Positions 1 through 8,215 of a DNA stretch of 64,000 bases are shown piece after piece; the first letter of the stretch is position 1; the number at the start of each line of letters is the position of its first letter. The stretch covers positions 4,433,001 through 4,497,000 of the forward strand of contig NZ_CP031455.1 in the NCBI RefSeq assembly GCF_003391135.1, given 5' to 3'. The position numbers and the translations under genes are program-made. The DNA comes from Streptoverticillium olivoreticuli subsp. olivoreticuli (GTDB lineage Bacteria; Actinomycetota; Actinomycetes; Streptomycetales; Streptomycetaceae). Under the pieces are notes generated by a model, which made no database searches, was not told the DNA's origin, and saw only the letters and a list, made by a program, of their open reading frames with translations.

Positions 1-370
1 GCTCCCACAGCAGCCGGTCCGCGTCCCAGCGCATGTCCAGCACCTCGGAGTCGAGGCGCAGGTGGGGACGGATGCCGAAGGTGTCGGTGACCCGCTCCAG
101 ATAGGCGCGGATGTGGGGCTGGCCGGAGAAGTTGCGCGGCCACTCGGGGTTGGGGGCGAAGGAGAAGGAGTAGAGGTGCGAGGGCACGTCGCAGGCGCAG
201 CCGGGATAGGTGTTGTCCCGCCAGGTGCCGCCCACGGAGCCGGCGCGCTCCAGGACCACGAAGTCGGTGATCCCTTCGCGGCGGAGCCGCACCGCCGCCC
301 CCAGCCCGCCGAATCCGGACCCGATCACCGCCACCCGTACGTGCTCGCGCTGGCGCTCGCCCTCGGCCAT
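1..370 (-). CDS. Flavin-dependent (Baeyer-Villiger type) monooxygenase, N-terminal part only
   Basis: The first 123 residues are visible and the gene runs off the window start. From the ATG at 370 the protein begins MAEGERQREHVRVAVIGSGF and carries the FAD Rossmann motif GSGFGG at about residues 17-22. It continues through an acidic-end strand (VVLERA) to GGTWRDNTYPGCACDVPS at residues 57-74, a pattern typical of class B flavoprotein monooxygenases that insert oxygen into ketones or hydroxylate substrates with NADPH. The second nucleotide-binding site and the BVMO fingerprint lie outside the window, so substrate and exact subclass cannot be given. A palindrome at 434-441 lies just upstream. 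Confidence 0.85.
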   Translation of the reverse strand, partial: MAEGERQREHVRVAVIGSGFGGLGAAVRLRREGITDFVVLERAGSVGGTWRDNTYPGCACDVPSHLYSFSFAPNPEWPRNFSGQPHIRAYLERVTDTFGIRPHLRLDSEVLDMRWDADRLLWE

Positions 371-427
371 GCCGCCGCCTCCCGAAGCCGCTCCATCACG
401 CCAGCGTCCACTGGCACAGTCGCGAGA

Positions 428-443
428 GTAAGCGAGCGCTCAC
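428..443. promoter_or_regulatory. Possible TetR-type operator upstream of the monooxygenase
   Basis: The sequence GTAAGCGAGCGCTCAC has a perfect 8-bp palindromic core (434-441) with partly matching flanks and lies about 58 bp upstream of the monooxygenase start. Such GAGCGCTC-centred sites are common TetR-family operators in actinomycetes. No regulator gene is visible on this side of the window edge, so the assignment is weak. Confidence 0.3.
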
Positions 444-510
444 GCGAGCGATAGGGGTGCGCGGCGGGTAAGTTACCGGGGGTTGCGGGTAGTTGGGGGG
501 TGCGGGTCGT

Positions 511-662
511 CGCTCCTGCGGCGGGCTTTGTTCCCCACCCCGCCCCTTCCCGAAACCGGGGGCTTCGCCCCCAGACCCCCGGGGGTGCGCAATTCAGCCC
601 GTCCGGCGATTGAGGACGCGGCCGCAGGCCGCTCCCGCCGCAGGCGGCAACGGACCTGCACC
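511..662 (+). repeat. Dispersed GC-rich intergenic repeat, copy A
   Basis: This 324-bp gap (371-694) between the monooxygenase start and the exonuclease stop holds a copy of a repeat recurring across the window. Its modules are a pyrimidine-rich lead (CCCCGCCCCTTCCCGAAAC), a GGGGGC/GCCCCC hairpin, CAGCCCGTCCGGCGATTGAG, and a tail ending in a CGCAGGCGGCAACGGA-like segment. The same modules appear near 12935, 20530, 50780, 52878, 53094 and 55686. No ORF here has codon usage or homology suggesting a gene. Confidence 0.75.
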
Positions 663-694
663 CGACAGCGGCGAGCAGCCAAGGCCCCCGCCGA

Positions 695-1486
695 CTACAC
701 GGCGTACGCCACCGTCACCGGCGCATGGTCCGACCACCGGAGGTCATGGCTCGCGGCCCGCTCCACCACGGCCTTGCGCGCCCGCTCGGCCAGCGCCGGG
801 GTCGCCACGTGGTAGTCGATGCGCCAGCCCGAGTCGTTGTCGAAGGCGCGGCCCCGGTAGGACCACCAGGAGTACGGGCCCTCGACGCCCGGGTGGAGGG
901 CGCGGACCACGTCCGTGTACTCCGCGAAGACCTCGGTCAGCCAGGCGCGCTCCTCGGGGAGGAAGCCCGCGCTCTTGCGGTTGGCCTTCCAGTTCTTGAG
1001 GTCGGCCTCGGTGTGGGCGATGTTCCAGTCGCCGCAGACCAGCACCTCGCGGCCGTCCGCCGCCGCCCGCGCGCGCAGCGCGACGAGGTAGGGGAGGAAT
1101 TCGGCCATGAAGCGTTCCTTCTCGTCCTGGCGCTCCGTGCCGACCTCGCCCGAGGGGAGGTAGAGGCTGGCGACCGTGACGCCGGGCAGGTCGACCTCCG
1201 CATAGCGGCCGCTGCCGTCGAACTCCGCCGAGCCGAAGCCGACGCGCACCGCGTCCGGCTCGCGCCGCGAGTAGACGGAGACGCCCGCGCGGCCCTTCGC
1301 GGCCGCCGGGGCGTGCACGGTGTGCCAGCCCGCGGGTTCGCGCACGTCGTCGGGGAGCTGGTGGGCCTCCGCGCGCACTTCCTGGAGGCAGACGACGTCG
1401 GCCCCGGTGGCGGCCAGCCAGTCGACGAAGCCCTTCTTGGCGGCGGCGCGCAGGCCGTTCACATTCACGGAGGTCACGGTGAGCAT
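695..1486 (-). CDS. xth: Exodeoxyribonuclease III (AP endonuclease)
   Basis: A 263-aa protein of the exonuclease III/AP endonuclease family, which cleaves the backbone 5' to abasic sites and removes 3' blocking groups in base excision repair. Visible family motifs are VNVNGLRAAAKKG near the N terminus, CLQEVRAE with the metal-binding Glu, the GDWNIAHTEADLKNWKAN segment mid-protein and SDHAPV at the C terminus. I chose the ATG at 1486 because family similarity starts at MLTVTSVNVNG; the open frame runs upstream to 1603 only through promoter DNA. It is divergent from the GNAT gene at 1554, leaving 67 bp for both promoters. Confidence 0.93.
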   Translation of the reverse strand: MLTVTSVNVNGLRAAAKKGFVDWLAATGADVVCLQEVRAEAHQLPDDVREPAGWHTVHAPAAAKGRAGVSVYSRREPDAVRVGFGSAEFDGSGRYAEVDLPGVTVASLYLPSGEVGTERQDEKERFMAEFLPYLVALRARAAADGREVLVCGDWNIAHTEADLKNWKANRKSAGFLPEERAWLTEVFAEYTDVVRALHPGVEGPYSWWSYRGRAFDNDSGWRIDYHVATPALAERARKAVVERAASHDLRWSDHAPVTVAYAV

Positions 1487-1553
1487 TCCGGCACGATACC
1501 GACTTCCACCACAGCCCTGCCCCGGGCGGCCGCCCGGCCGTACGATCCGTTGA

Positions 1554-2036
1554 ATGCGCATCGTTCCCGTCGCCTTCGACCACCCGGACGCCGTGAAGCT
1601 CAATGACCAGGTGCAATTGGAGTACGCGGAGCGCTATGGGGAGCAGGGCGACATCACTCCCCTGGAGCCCGCCCATTTCGACCCGCCGCGTGGCCTATAT
1701 CTCATCGCGTACGAGGACGACGGCACGCCGGTCGCCACCGGCGGCTGGCGCGCGCACGAGGCGAACAGCGAGGGGTACGCGGACGGGGACGCGGAGCTGA
1801 AGCGGATGTACGTGGTGCGGGGCGCGCGGGGGCGCGGTCTGGCGCGGCGGATACTGGCGGACCTGGAGGAGGACGCGACGGCCGCGGGACGGGTGCGGAT
1901 GGTCCTGGAGACGGGGATCATGCAGCCGGAGGCCATCGCCCTGTACACGTCGTCGGGTTATGTCCCCGCGGTGCCGAAATTCGGCCTGTACCGCGATTCG
2001 CCGCGCAGCCGCTGCTTCACCAAGCCGTTGGGATAG
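1554..2036 (+). CDS. GNAT family N-acetyltransferase
   Basis: A 160-aa single-domain GNAT protein. The acetyl-CoA binding motif A is visible as ELKRMYVVRGARGRGLARRI (residues about 82-101) with the R-x-x-G-R-G-L-A loop, followed by ALYTSSGYVP, the usual C-terminal beta-bulge region. Such proteins transfer acetyl groups to small amines, antibiotics or protein N termini; the substrate is not readable from sequence. It is monocistronic, divergent from exonuclease III and convergent with the DUF1269 gene. Confidence 0.85.
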   Translation: MRIVPVAFDHPDAVKLNDQVQLEYAERYGEQGDITPLEPAHFDPPRGLYLIAYEDDGTPVATGGWRAHEANSEGYADGDAELKRMYVVRGARGRGLARRILADLEEDATAAGRVRMVLETGIMQPEAIALYTSSGYVPAVPKFGLYRDSPRSRCFTKPLG

Positions 2037-2063
2037 CGCCAGGTCGGCGGGGCGGCGCCGCGC

Positions 2064-2573
2064 TCACTCGTCGTGCGGCGGACGGTTCGCGATGGCCGCC
2101 TCGACCACTTCGCGCACCCGGTCCGCCGGGTACCGCTCCAGGCCCGTGCCGAACGGTTCCAGCGCCGTGTCCAGGACGTCCGGGCGGTCCTCGCCGGCCT
2201 CGGCGATGAGCACCGTGCTCCCCGGCGGGACCTCCGCCGCCAGCATCTCGACGGCCGCGTTGGCGGCCGTCGCCTCGCGCGCGTCGCGCGCGCCCCCGAT
2301 GAGGCCGCCCGCGCCGAAGCCGATCATGATGCCGAGCGGGCCGCCGAGGATGCCGACGAGCCCGCCGACCAGGCTGCCGACGGCGAAGCCGCGGGCCGTG
2401 CCGGTGTTGTCCTCACTGGCGGGGAAGTCGAGGTTGCCGTCCGCGTCCCGGGTGATCACCGTGGCCTCGCGCAGCTTGATGTCGCCGTCGGCGTACGCCT
2501 GGCGGAGCGCGTCGAGGGCGCCCTGGCCCTCGTGCGGGCCGTCGAGGTTCATGAAGAGGACGTGCTCGTCCAT
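2064..2573 (-). CDS. DUF1269-type protein with glycine-rich membrane segment
   Basis: A 169-aa protein starting MDEHVLFMNLDGPHEGQGAL. The centre (residues about 62-95, GFAVGSLVGGLVGILGGPLG onward) is a Gly-rich hydrophobic hairpin flanked by two alpha/beta halves. This matches the DUF1269 layout, a family sometimes misnamed histidine kinase in databases; no kinase motif is present. Function is unknown. It lies 70 bp downstream of the real sensor kinase gene at 2644 on the same strand and could be its last cistron, though the gap suggests a separate promoter. Confidence 0.75.
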   Translation of the reverse strand: MDEHVLFMNLDGPHEGQGALDALRQAYADGDIKLREATVITRDADGNLDFPASEDNTGTARGFAVGSLVGGLVGILGGPLGIMIGFGAGGLIGGARDAREATAANAAVEMLAAEVPPGSTVLIAEAGEDRPDVLDTALEPFGTGLERYPADRVREVVEAAIANRPPHDE

Positions 2574-2643
2574 CGTGGCCGCTCCCGTGCGTCGGCGGAG
2601 GTGGTGGCTTCCACTGTTGCCCCTGCCGGGCCGGGCCGCACGT

Positions 2644-3879
2644 TCACGGGCTCCCGTCGGGCTCCGGCTCGCCCTCGCGCACCGCGGCGGTGAGGTCGAG
2701 GACCGCCTCCGCGCCGCCGCCCTCGGGGTTGGCGAAGGTCAGCGGGGCGCCCAGGACCCGTGCCTGCCCGGCGGCGATGGTCAGCCCCAGCCCGAGGCCG
2801 CTGCCGGAGCCCGTACGGAAGCGCTGCGGCCCGCTCTTGAGCAGCCGCGGCGGGAAGCCCGGCCCGCTGTCGCGTATGCGGACGACGCCGCCGTCGACCT
2901 CGGCGACGACCGGCGCGCCGCCGTGCCGGAAGGCGTTGGTGACGAGGTTGGCGAGGATCCGTTCGACGCGCCGCCCGTCGGTGCGGACGAGGCTGTCACG
3001 TACGACGCGCACGTCGACCGCCGCTCCGTCCGGTACGGCCGTGGCGCGCACCGCCCGGCGCGTCAGCTCGCCGAGCGCCCGTACGTCGGTCTCGGCGTGC
3101 TCGGCGGAGCCGTCGAGGCGGGCGACCTCCAGGACGTCCTCCATGAGCCCGCTCACCCGCTGGGCCCGTTCCCTGACCATGTCGGCGGGGCGGCCGGGCG
3201 GCAGGAGGGCGGCGGCGGCCACCAGACCGGCGACGGGGGTGCGCAGTTCGTGCGCGATGTTCGAGGTCACCTCGCGCTCGGCCTGGAGGCGGGCGGCGAG
3301 GGCGTCGGCCATGGTGTTGACGGCGACGGTCAGCCGGGCGATCTCGTCCCGGCCGCCGCGGGGTCGCAGGCGTGCGGTGAGGTCGCCCTGGGCGATCCGC
3401 TCGGCGGTGCGGGCGGAGGCGTTGAGGCGGCGGCCGGCCACGGTCGCGAGGCCCACGCCGACGACGCAGGCGAAGGCGGTGCCGAGGCCGCCGGCCAGCC
3501 AGAGGATCTCGTCGAGGTCCTCGAGGTTGCCGATCTGCCGGGTGTAGGGGTGCTTGAGGACGATGACATCGTTGCCGAGGCGGCTGCCCGCCCAGAGCGT
3601 CGGTTCGGGGCCGCTGCGGTCCAGATAGGTGGCGCGCTTGCCCCTGTCGATGGCCTTCCGCAGCGGCCCGGGTATCCGGTCGGGGTTGATGAGCGTCCGG
3701 GGCCGGTCGAAGCCCGCGGCGTGGTCCTCGACGGCCGCGCCGAGCCGGGAGTCGATGGAGTCGCGGGCGGTGTCGAGCTGGGTGAGGGCGGTGCGGTGGT
3801 GCACGACGAGGCCCATGATGACGGCGACCAGGGCGGCGGTGGCGGTGATGGCCACGCCGATCTTCGTACGCAGTCCCAT
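2644..3879 (-). CDS. Membrane sensor histidine kinase without adjacent response regulator
   Basis: A 411-aa class I sensor kinase. It has TM1 at residues 7-26, an extracytoplasmic loop of about 100 residues, TM2 at about 126-148, a HAMP linker, and the H-box NIAHELRTP with phospho-acceptor His210. A compact ATPase domain follows with N-box NLVTNAFRHG, G1 box DSGPGFP and a GSGLGLGL G2 loop. The ATG at 3879 is preferred because TM1 begins there; the longer open frame is out-of-frame shadow of the lipoprotein gene. The lipoprotein gene ends 20 bp upstream, so the two are probably co-transcribed. No response regulator is found on either side, so its partner must be elsewhere. Confidence 0.88.
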   Translation of the reverse strand: MGLRTKIGVAITATAALVAVIMGLVVHHRTALTQLDTARDSIDSRLGAAVEDHAAGFDRPRTLINPDRIPGPLRKAIDRGKRATYLDRSGPEPTLWAGSRLGNDVIVLKHPYTRQIGNLEDLDEILWLAGGLGTAFACVVGVGLATVAGRRLNASARTAERIAQGDLTARLRPRGGRDEIARLTVAVNTMADALAARLQAEREVTSNIAHELRTPVAGLVAAAALLPPGRPADMVRERAQRVSGLMEDVLEVARLDGSAEHAETDVRALGELTRRAVRATAVPDGAAVDVRVVRDSLVRTDGRRVERILANLVTNAFRHGGAPVVAEVDGGVVRIRDSGPGFPPRLLKSGPQRFRTGSGSGLGLGLTIAAGQARVLGAPLTFANPEGGGAEAVLDLTAAVREGEPEPDGSP

Positions 3880-3899
3880 GGTCCTCGGCTCCTCGGCGG

Positions 3900-4355
3900 C
3901 TAACGCTGGGGGACGTGGAGCCGCAGGTCGCGCAGCTCCGCTTGCTGTTCGGCCGGCAGGCCCGCGACGTCGACCGTGGCACGGCTGTAGTAGGCGGAAC
4001 GGTCCTGCCGCACGAGGCCGCCGAGCGTGACCCTGGCCTCGTACGGCGTGGTGGCGCAGGCGGGCGCGCACCAGCTGCCGCCGACCTTGCCGGTGCCCTC
4101 CGCGGTCGCCCCGCCCCAGGTGCTCCAGCGCAGCCCGGTCAGGCGGACGGTGCCGGAGGCGGTGAACGCGGCGGGACGGCGCAGCGGGGGCCGGCCCGCG
4201 CCCTCGGACACGGAGACCGTCCCGGTGCCGGGCGAGGGGCTCGGCGCGGGGCCCGTCACCTTGAGCCCGCCCGGCTCGGCGCAGCCGCACAGCGCGCCCA
4301 GCAGCCCGAGGGCCAGGACGCCGAGTGTCGCGGTCAGTGGGCGCACCGTGCGCAC
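3900..4355 (-). CDS. Secreted lipoprotein paired with the sensor kinase
   Basis: A 151-aa exported protein. I chose the GTG at 4355 because GAGGAAG lies 3-9 bp upstream and the product then begins with a compact signal peptide (MRTVRPLTATLGVLALGLLG) followed by a lipobox-like LCGC. The mature part has a Pro/Ser/Thr linker and one globular region containing two cysteines (SWCAPACATTP) that could form a disulfide. Position directly upstream of the kinase recalls CseA, the lipoprotein that tunes the CseBC two-component system, but the sequence does not show orthology. A role as sensor partner is inference. Confidence 0.7.
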   Translation of the reverse strand: MRTVRPLTATLGVLALGLLGALCGCAEPGGLKVTGPAPSPSPGTGTVSVSEGAGRPPLRRPAAFTASGTVRLTGLRWSTWGGATAEGTGKVGGSWCAPACATTPYEARVTLGGLVRQDRSAYYSRATVDVAGLPAEQQAELRDLRLHVPQR

Positions 4356-4455
4356 GGGCTTCCTCGGGTCGGACGGTCGGGGGCGGCGTAGCAGGTCGGG
4401 GCGGCCCGACAGGGCCATTCGTGCCAAATGTAACCGGCGTGGCTGGATTGCCGAC

Positions 4456-4548
4456 CGCGCCCTTGCCGTGTGGCGCTCGTCGGATCGTAGGATCACCGCG
4501 CTCAAGTGGTCCTGTCCGGTCGCCGCGGTGCCACGGTGGAGGTCACTC
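4456..4548 (+). promoter_or_regulatory. Promoter region of the GH89 gene with ribosome binding site
   Basis: A TAGGAT hexamer at about 4487 resembles the vegetative -10 box, with a TTGCCG about 19 bp upstream as a weak -35. GGAGGT sits just before the ATG at 4549 and fixes that start. Confidence 0.35.
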
Positions 4549-6735
4549 ATGCATGTCGCCCGTCGTACGCTCCTGTGCGCTCTCGCCGGATCCGCCGCGC
4601 TCGGCGCGGCGGGGCCGCCCTCCGCGGCCGCCGGGGGCCGGGCCGGTGGTGGCTCCGGCGCCGCCGCGGCCCTCGCCCGGCTGCTGCCCCGCCACCACTC
4701 CCAGGTCGCCTTCCGCGCCGTGCCCCGCAAGGGCGGCGCGGACGTCTTCCGCGTCTCCGGCGGGCCGGGCACGCTCCTGGTGGAGGGCAGCACCCCGGCG
4801 GTGCAGCTCACCGGCTTCCACTGGTACCTCCGACACACGGCCCACGCCCACTTCTCCTGGAACGGTGCGCAGACCGCCCTCCCCGACCGCCTACCCGGCG
4901 TCCGTACCCCTCTGACGAAGGCCGCGAACGTCGCCCACCGCTTCGTGCTCAACGACACCAACGACGGCTACGCCGGGCCGTACAGAGGGTGGGACTACTG
5001 GGAGCGCGAAATCGATGTACTGGCGCTGCACGGATTCAACGAGGTGCTGGTCTACGCGGGCGCCGACGCCGTCTACCACCGGACGTTCGCGGAGTTCGGC
5101 CACAGCGACGCCGAGCTGCGCCAGTGGCTGCCCGGCCCCGCCCACCAGCCGTGGTGGCTGCTGCAGAACATGGCGTCCTTCGGCGGTCCCGTCTCCCCCG
5201 CGCTCCTGGACCGGCGCGCGGCCCTGGCGCGGAGGATCGTGCGGCGGCTGCGCGAGCTGGGCATGACGCCTGTCCTGCCGGGCTACTTCGGCACCGTGCC
5301 GCCCGGGTTCGCCCGGCGCAACCCCGGTGCCCGCACGGTCCCGCAGGGCGACTGGGGAGGCTTCCGCCGCCCCGACTGGCTCGACCCGCGCACGGCGCAC
5401 TTCGGCCGGGTCGCCCGGACCTTCTACCGGGTGCAGCAGGAGCTGTTCGGGGCGACGTCGATGTACAAGATGGACCTGCTGCACGAGGGCGGCGACCCCG
5501 GGAACGTACCGGTCGGCGCCGCCGCGCGGGCCGTGGAGAAGGCGCTGCGCACCGCGCACCCGCACGCCACCTGGGCCATCCTCGGCTGGCAGACCAACCC
5601 GCGCCGCGAGATCGTCGACGCCGTCGACAGATCCCGGATGCTGATCCTCGACGGGCTCTCCGACCGCAACGCCGACGTCACCGACCGGGAGGCCGACTGG
5701 GCCGGCACGCCGTACGCCTTCGGGTCGATCTGGAACTTCGGCGGCCACACCGCGATGGGCGCCAACACCCGGGACTGGGCGGCCCGCTACGACCGGTGGC
5801 GCACGAAGAAGGGCAGCGCGCTGCGCGGCATCGCCCTGATGCCCGAGGCGGCCGACAACAACCCCGCCGCCCTGGCCCTCTTCGGCGACCTGCCGTGGAC
5901 GGACGGGCCGGTGGACCTGCGGTCCTGGTTCGAGCAGTGGCCCCGCTACCGCTACGGCGCCGCCGACGCCCACGCCGTGCGCGCCTGGGACGTCCTGCGG
6001 CGCACCGCGTACGGCACCAGCCGCGCGGACGGCTGGAGCGAGCCCGCCGACAGCCTCTTCGCCGCCCGCCCCGACCTGGCCGCCACCCACGCCGCCGCCT
6101 GGTCGCCCGGGCAACTGCGCTACGACGCGGCCGAATTCGAACGCGCCCTGCCGGCACTCCTCGCCGTCGCCCCCGCGCTGCGCCGGAGCACCGCCTACCG
6201 CTACGACCTGCTCGACGTGACCCGGCAGTGCGTCGCCAACCGCGCCCGCCTCCTCCTGCCGCGCCTGAAGGCCGCCTACGACGCCGGGAACCGGGCCCGC
6301 TTCCGCGACCTGACCCACGAGTGGCTCGACTGGATGTCCCTGCTGGAACAGGCCGTGGCGACCGACGGCGACCACCTGCTGGGCCGCTGGATCGCCGACG
6401 CCCGCGCCTGGGGCACGACCGGCGCGGAACGCGACCGCCTGGAGTACGACGCTCTCTCCCTGCTGACCACCTGGGGCCCCCGCGCGTCGGCCGACCGGGG
6501 CAAGCTGCACGACTACGCCAACCGCGAGTGGTCGGGCCTGGTCGGCGGCCTCTACCGGCTGCGCTGGAAGACGTACTTCACGTCCCTGGACACGGCGCTC
6601 GCGACCCACCGCAAGCCGAAGCCGGTCGACTGGTTCACCCTGGAGGACCACTGGACCCGCGACCGCCCCGCCTGCCCGACGGAGCCGTCGGGCGACATCG
6701 TACGGATCGCCCGGACGGTGGCGGCGAAGCTCTAG
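4549..6735 (+). CDS. Secreted alpha-N-acetylglucosaminidase, GH89 (NAGLU-like)
   Basis: A 728-aa exported glycosidase that should release terminal alpha-linked GlcNAc from glycans. A signal peptide with an Arg pair (MHVARRTLLCALAGS) suggests Sec or possibly Tat export. The NAGLU core follows: RFVLNDTNDGYAGPYRGWDY, WEREIDVLALHGFNEVL and MTPVLPGYFGTVP match landmarks of the human lysosomal enzyme. Candidate catalytic acids are Glu313 (LLHEGG) and Glu433 (LMPEAADNN), placed by analogy with the two glutamates of GH89. The ATG at 4549 has a good GGAGGT; the longer open frame upstream has no signal peptide. It is divergent from the lipoprotein gene and ends next to a terminator and tRNA. Confidence 0.9.
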   Translation: MHVARRTLLCALAGSAALGAAGPPSAAAGGRAGGGSGAAAALARLLPRHHSQVAFRAVPRKGGADVFRVSGGPGTLLVEGSTPAVQLTGFHWYLRHTAHAHFSWNGAQTALPDRLPGVRTPLTKAANVAHRFVLNDTNDGYAGPYRGWDYWEREIDVLALHGFNEVLVYAGADAVYHRTFAEFGHSDAELRQWLPGPAHQPWWLLQNMASFGGPVSPALLDRRAALARRIVRRLRELGMTPVLPGYFGTVPPGFARRNPGARTVPQGDWGGFRRPDWLDPRTAHFGRVARTFYRVQQELFGATSMYKMDLLHEGGDPGNVPVGAAARAVEKALRTAHPHATWAILGWQTNPRREIVDAVDRSRMLILDGLSDRNADVTDREADWAGTPYAFGSIWNFGGHTAMGANTRDWAARYDRWRTKKGSALRGIALMPEAADNNPAALALFGDLPWTDGPVDLRSWFEQWPRYRYGAADAHAVRAWDVLRRTAYGTSRADGWSEPADSLFAARPDLAATHAAAWSPGQLRYDAAEFERALPALLAVAPALRRSTAYRYDLLDVTRQCVANRARLLLPRLKAAYDAGNRARFRDLTHEWLDWMSLLEQAVATDGDHLLGRWIADARAWGTTGAERDRLEYDALSLLTTWGPRASADRGKLHDYANREWSGLVGGLYRLRWKTYFTSLDTALATHRKPKPVDWFTLEDHWTRDRPACPTEPSGDIVRIARTVAAKL

Positions 6736-6780
6736 CCCGCCCAACTCACGGCGCGCGCCCGGGCGTCCCCGGAAAAGCAG

Positions 6781-6815
6781 AGAACCCGTCCGATCGGAAC
6801 GATCGGACGGGTTCT
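6781..6815. terminator. Bidirectional hairpin terminator
   Basis: A perfect 15-bp inverted repeat (arms 6781-6795 and 6801-6815, 5-nt loop) lies between the GH89 gene and the converging tRNA-Ala gene. It can terminate transcription from both sides. Confidence 0.85.
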
Positions 6816-6856
6816 CGTCAACTGCTCCTGAGCGAACTCGAGAACAGTTGTTGCGG

Positions 6857-6930
6857 TGGACCTGAGGGGATTCGAACCCCTGACCCCCTCGATGCGAACG
6901 AGGTGCGCTACCGGACTGCGCCACAGGCCC
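6857..6930 (-). tRNA. tRNA-Ala, anticodon CGC
   Basis: Read on the minus strand, the 74-nt cloverleaf has the acceptor stem GGGCCTG/CAGGTCC with the G3:U70 wobble pair that is the alanine identity element. The anticodon stem CCTCG/CGAGG encloses the loop TTCGCAT, so the anticodon is CGC (codon GCG). The T arm GGGGTTCGAATCCCC is canonical, the discriminator base is A73, and CCA is not encoded. Confidence 0.96.
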
Positions 6931-7023
6931 TTGCAACGAGTGAAACTCTAGCACCTCCATCCGGGTGCTCAGAAATCCGCTCCCCCGCTGGTCAGCGACG
7001 CGGGCCGGGAAGGGGCCCGGAGG

Positions 7024-8064
7024 TCACTCGTTGGCCGCGCGCGGACGGTCGTCGTCGGCGTACTGGTCGAACAGCGGAGTGCGGCCGCGCTCGCGGGGAC
7101 GGCGGCGGGGGCGGCCGGACCGGCGGTCCTCCGAGGGGCGGCGGCCGGTCGGCTCCGCGGTGCTGGAGCGGGCCGAGCTCCAGGTGTCCGGGGCGCCGAG
7201 GTCGACGCTGTCACCGGCGCGCGGGGCGACCGGCGCGGTGACGTAGGTCGGCAGCGGCACGGGCACCGGCTCCCAGCCCTCGCCCGTGCCCCGGTCGCGC
7301 TGCTGGTCGACCCACTCCGCGTGGTCGGTCTGCTCGACCAGCGCGCGGCGGCCCGCCGTGGCCGAGGGCTCGGCGGGCGGGGCGGGCGCGGGCGCCGGGT
7401 GGGTGACGGTGTCATCGAGGGGCGCGGCGGCGGTCACGGGGTCCGGCGCCGCCTGGCGAGGGCGGGGCCGGCCCTCGCGGAGCCGCTGCGCGGCGAGTTC
7501 GGCCCGGCGCTGGTCCATGGTGAAGGCGAACCGGCGGCGCTCCTGCGTACGGAGGTAGACGATGTACGCGCTGAGCAGCAGGGCGGGCGCGGCCGGGGCC
7601 CACAGGAACGCCAGCCCGCCGACGCCCGCGACGACCGCGCCGAGCGTGAAGGCGAGGAAGAGCACCACCGTGGTGCGGCGACGGCGCGCGAGCACCTTCG
7701 AGCGCCGGGCGCGCTCGGCGGCCGACAGGGAGGGATGGGGCACCCCGGGGGGCGCACCGGCCGGCGCCTGCGCGGGCGCGCCGAAGGGCCGGACGTCGAC
7801 CGTCTCGGTCGGCGCTTCCGGCTCGGACCCGCGGGCGTCCACGGGGTCGCCCGAGTCCTGCGCGTCGTCGGTCGCGCGCCCTTCCAGACCCTTGGCGTAA
7901 CGGCGCTCCATGCCCGCCCGTCCGGACAGCAGCCGGATGGCGGTGCTGAAGCGTTCCGTCGGACGGGCTTCATTGAGCTCGTCCTGCCTACGGAGCCACA
8001 TCGGCACCAAGTAGGCGGCCCAGGCCCCGACGATGACTGCGTAGATGAGGCCGCTGCTGCTCAC
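7024..8064 (-). CDS. sepX: Membrane cell-division protein SepX (GlpR family)
   Basis: A 346-aa protein starting with GTG: MSSSGLIYAVIVGAWAAYLV is an N-terminal membrane anchor, followed by the conserved segment PMWLRRQDELNEARPTERFS. Two more hydrophobic stretches (TTVVLFLAFTLGAVVAGVGG and FLWAPAAPALLLSAYIVYLR) lie near residues 128-172, then a long Pro/Arg-rich disordered tail. This matches my recollection of Streptomyces SepX, which stabilises the divisome, and of corynebacterial GlpR, the membrane receptor for the gephyrin-like Glp. The neighbouring glp, rimJ and galU genes support that. A 151-bp AT-rich region with a nested palindrome separates it from rimJ, so it likely has its own promoter. 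Confidence 0.8.
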   Translation of the reverse strand: MSSSGLIYAVIVGAWAAYLVPMWLRRQDELNEARPTERFSTAIRLLSGRAGMERRYAKGLEGRATDDAQDSGDPVDARGSEPEAPTETVDVRPFGAPAQAPAGAPPGVPHPSLSAAERARRSKVLARRRRTTVVLFLAFTLGAVVAGVGGLAFLWAPAAPALLLSAYIVYLRTQERRRFAFTMDQRRAELAAQRLREGRPRPRQAAPDPVTAAAPLDDTVTHPAPAPAPPAEPSATAGRRALVEQTDHAEWVDQQRDRGTGEGWEPVPVPLPTYVTAPVAPRAGDSVDLGAPDTWSSARSSTAEPTGRRPSEDRRSGRPRRRPRERGRTPLFDQYADDDRPRAANE

Positions 8065-8174
8065 ACTTCACACCGTAGAGGGGCGCACGCGAGGGATTCC
8101 GCCAATTGGCCCGGTGTGTCGCACGATCCGGCTGATATCTCGAACTTTTTTTGTGATTGTTGGGACCGGAACCT

Positions 8175-8206
8175 CTCGAATACTGTCAATTGACAGTTAA
8201 ATTCGA
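8175..8206. promoter_or_regulatory. Nested palindrome in AT-rich region upstream of sepX
   Basis: A perfect 16-bp palindrome ACTGTCAATTGACAGT (8182-8197) is enclosed by an outer pair TCGAAT/ATTCGA (8175-8180 and 8201-8206). It lies 110-140 bp upstream of the sepX start, directly after the rimJ stop, in the most AT-rich stretch of this end of the window. It contains a TTGACA on the minus strand usable as a -35 box. An operator for a developmental regulator is plausible. Confidence 0.5.
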
Positions 8207-8215
8207 ACATTTATT

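Noticed and set aside
2064..2573. Histidine kinase function for the DUF1269-type gene
   Set aside because: The label appears in some databases, but no H-box or ATP-binding motif is present.
6857..6930. Integrated element at the tRNA-Ala gene
   Set aside because: No integrase, no repeated tRNA 3' end and no compositional change flank the gene.
4506..7241. 911-codon open frame overlapping the GH89 gene and the tRNA
   Set aside because: It runs through a terminator and a tRNA and has no domain; it is a +1 frame shadow.
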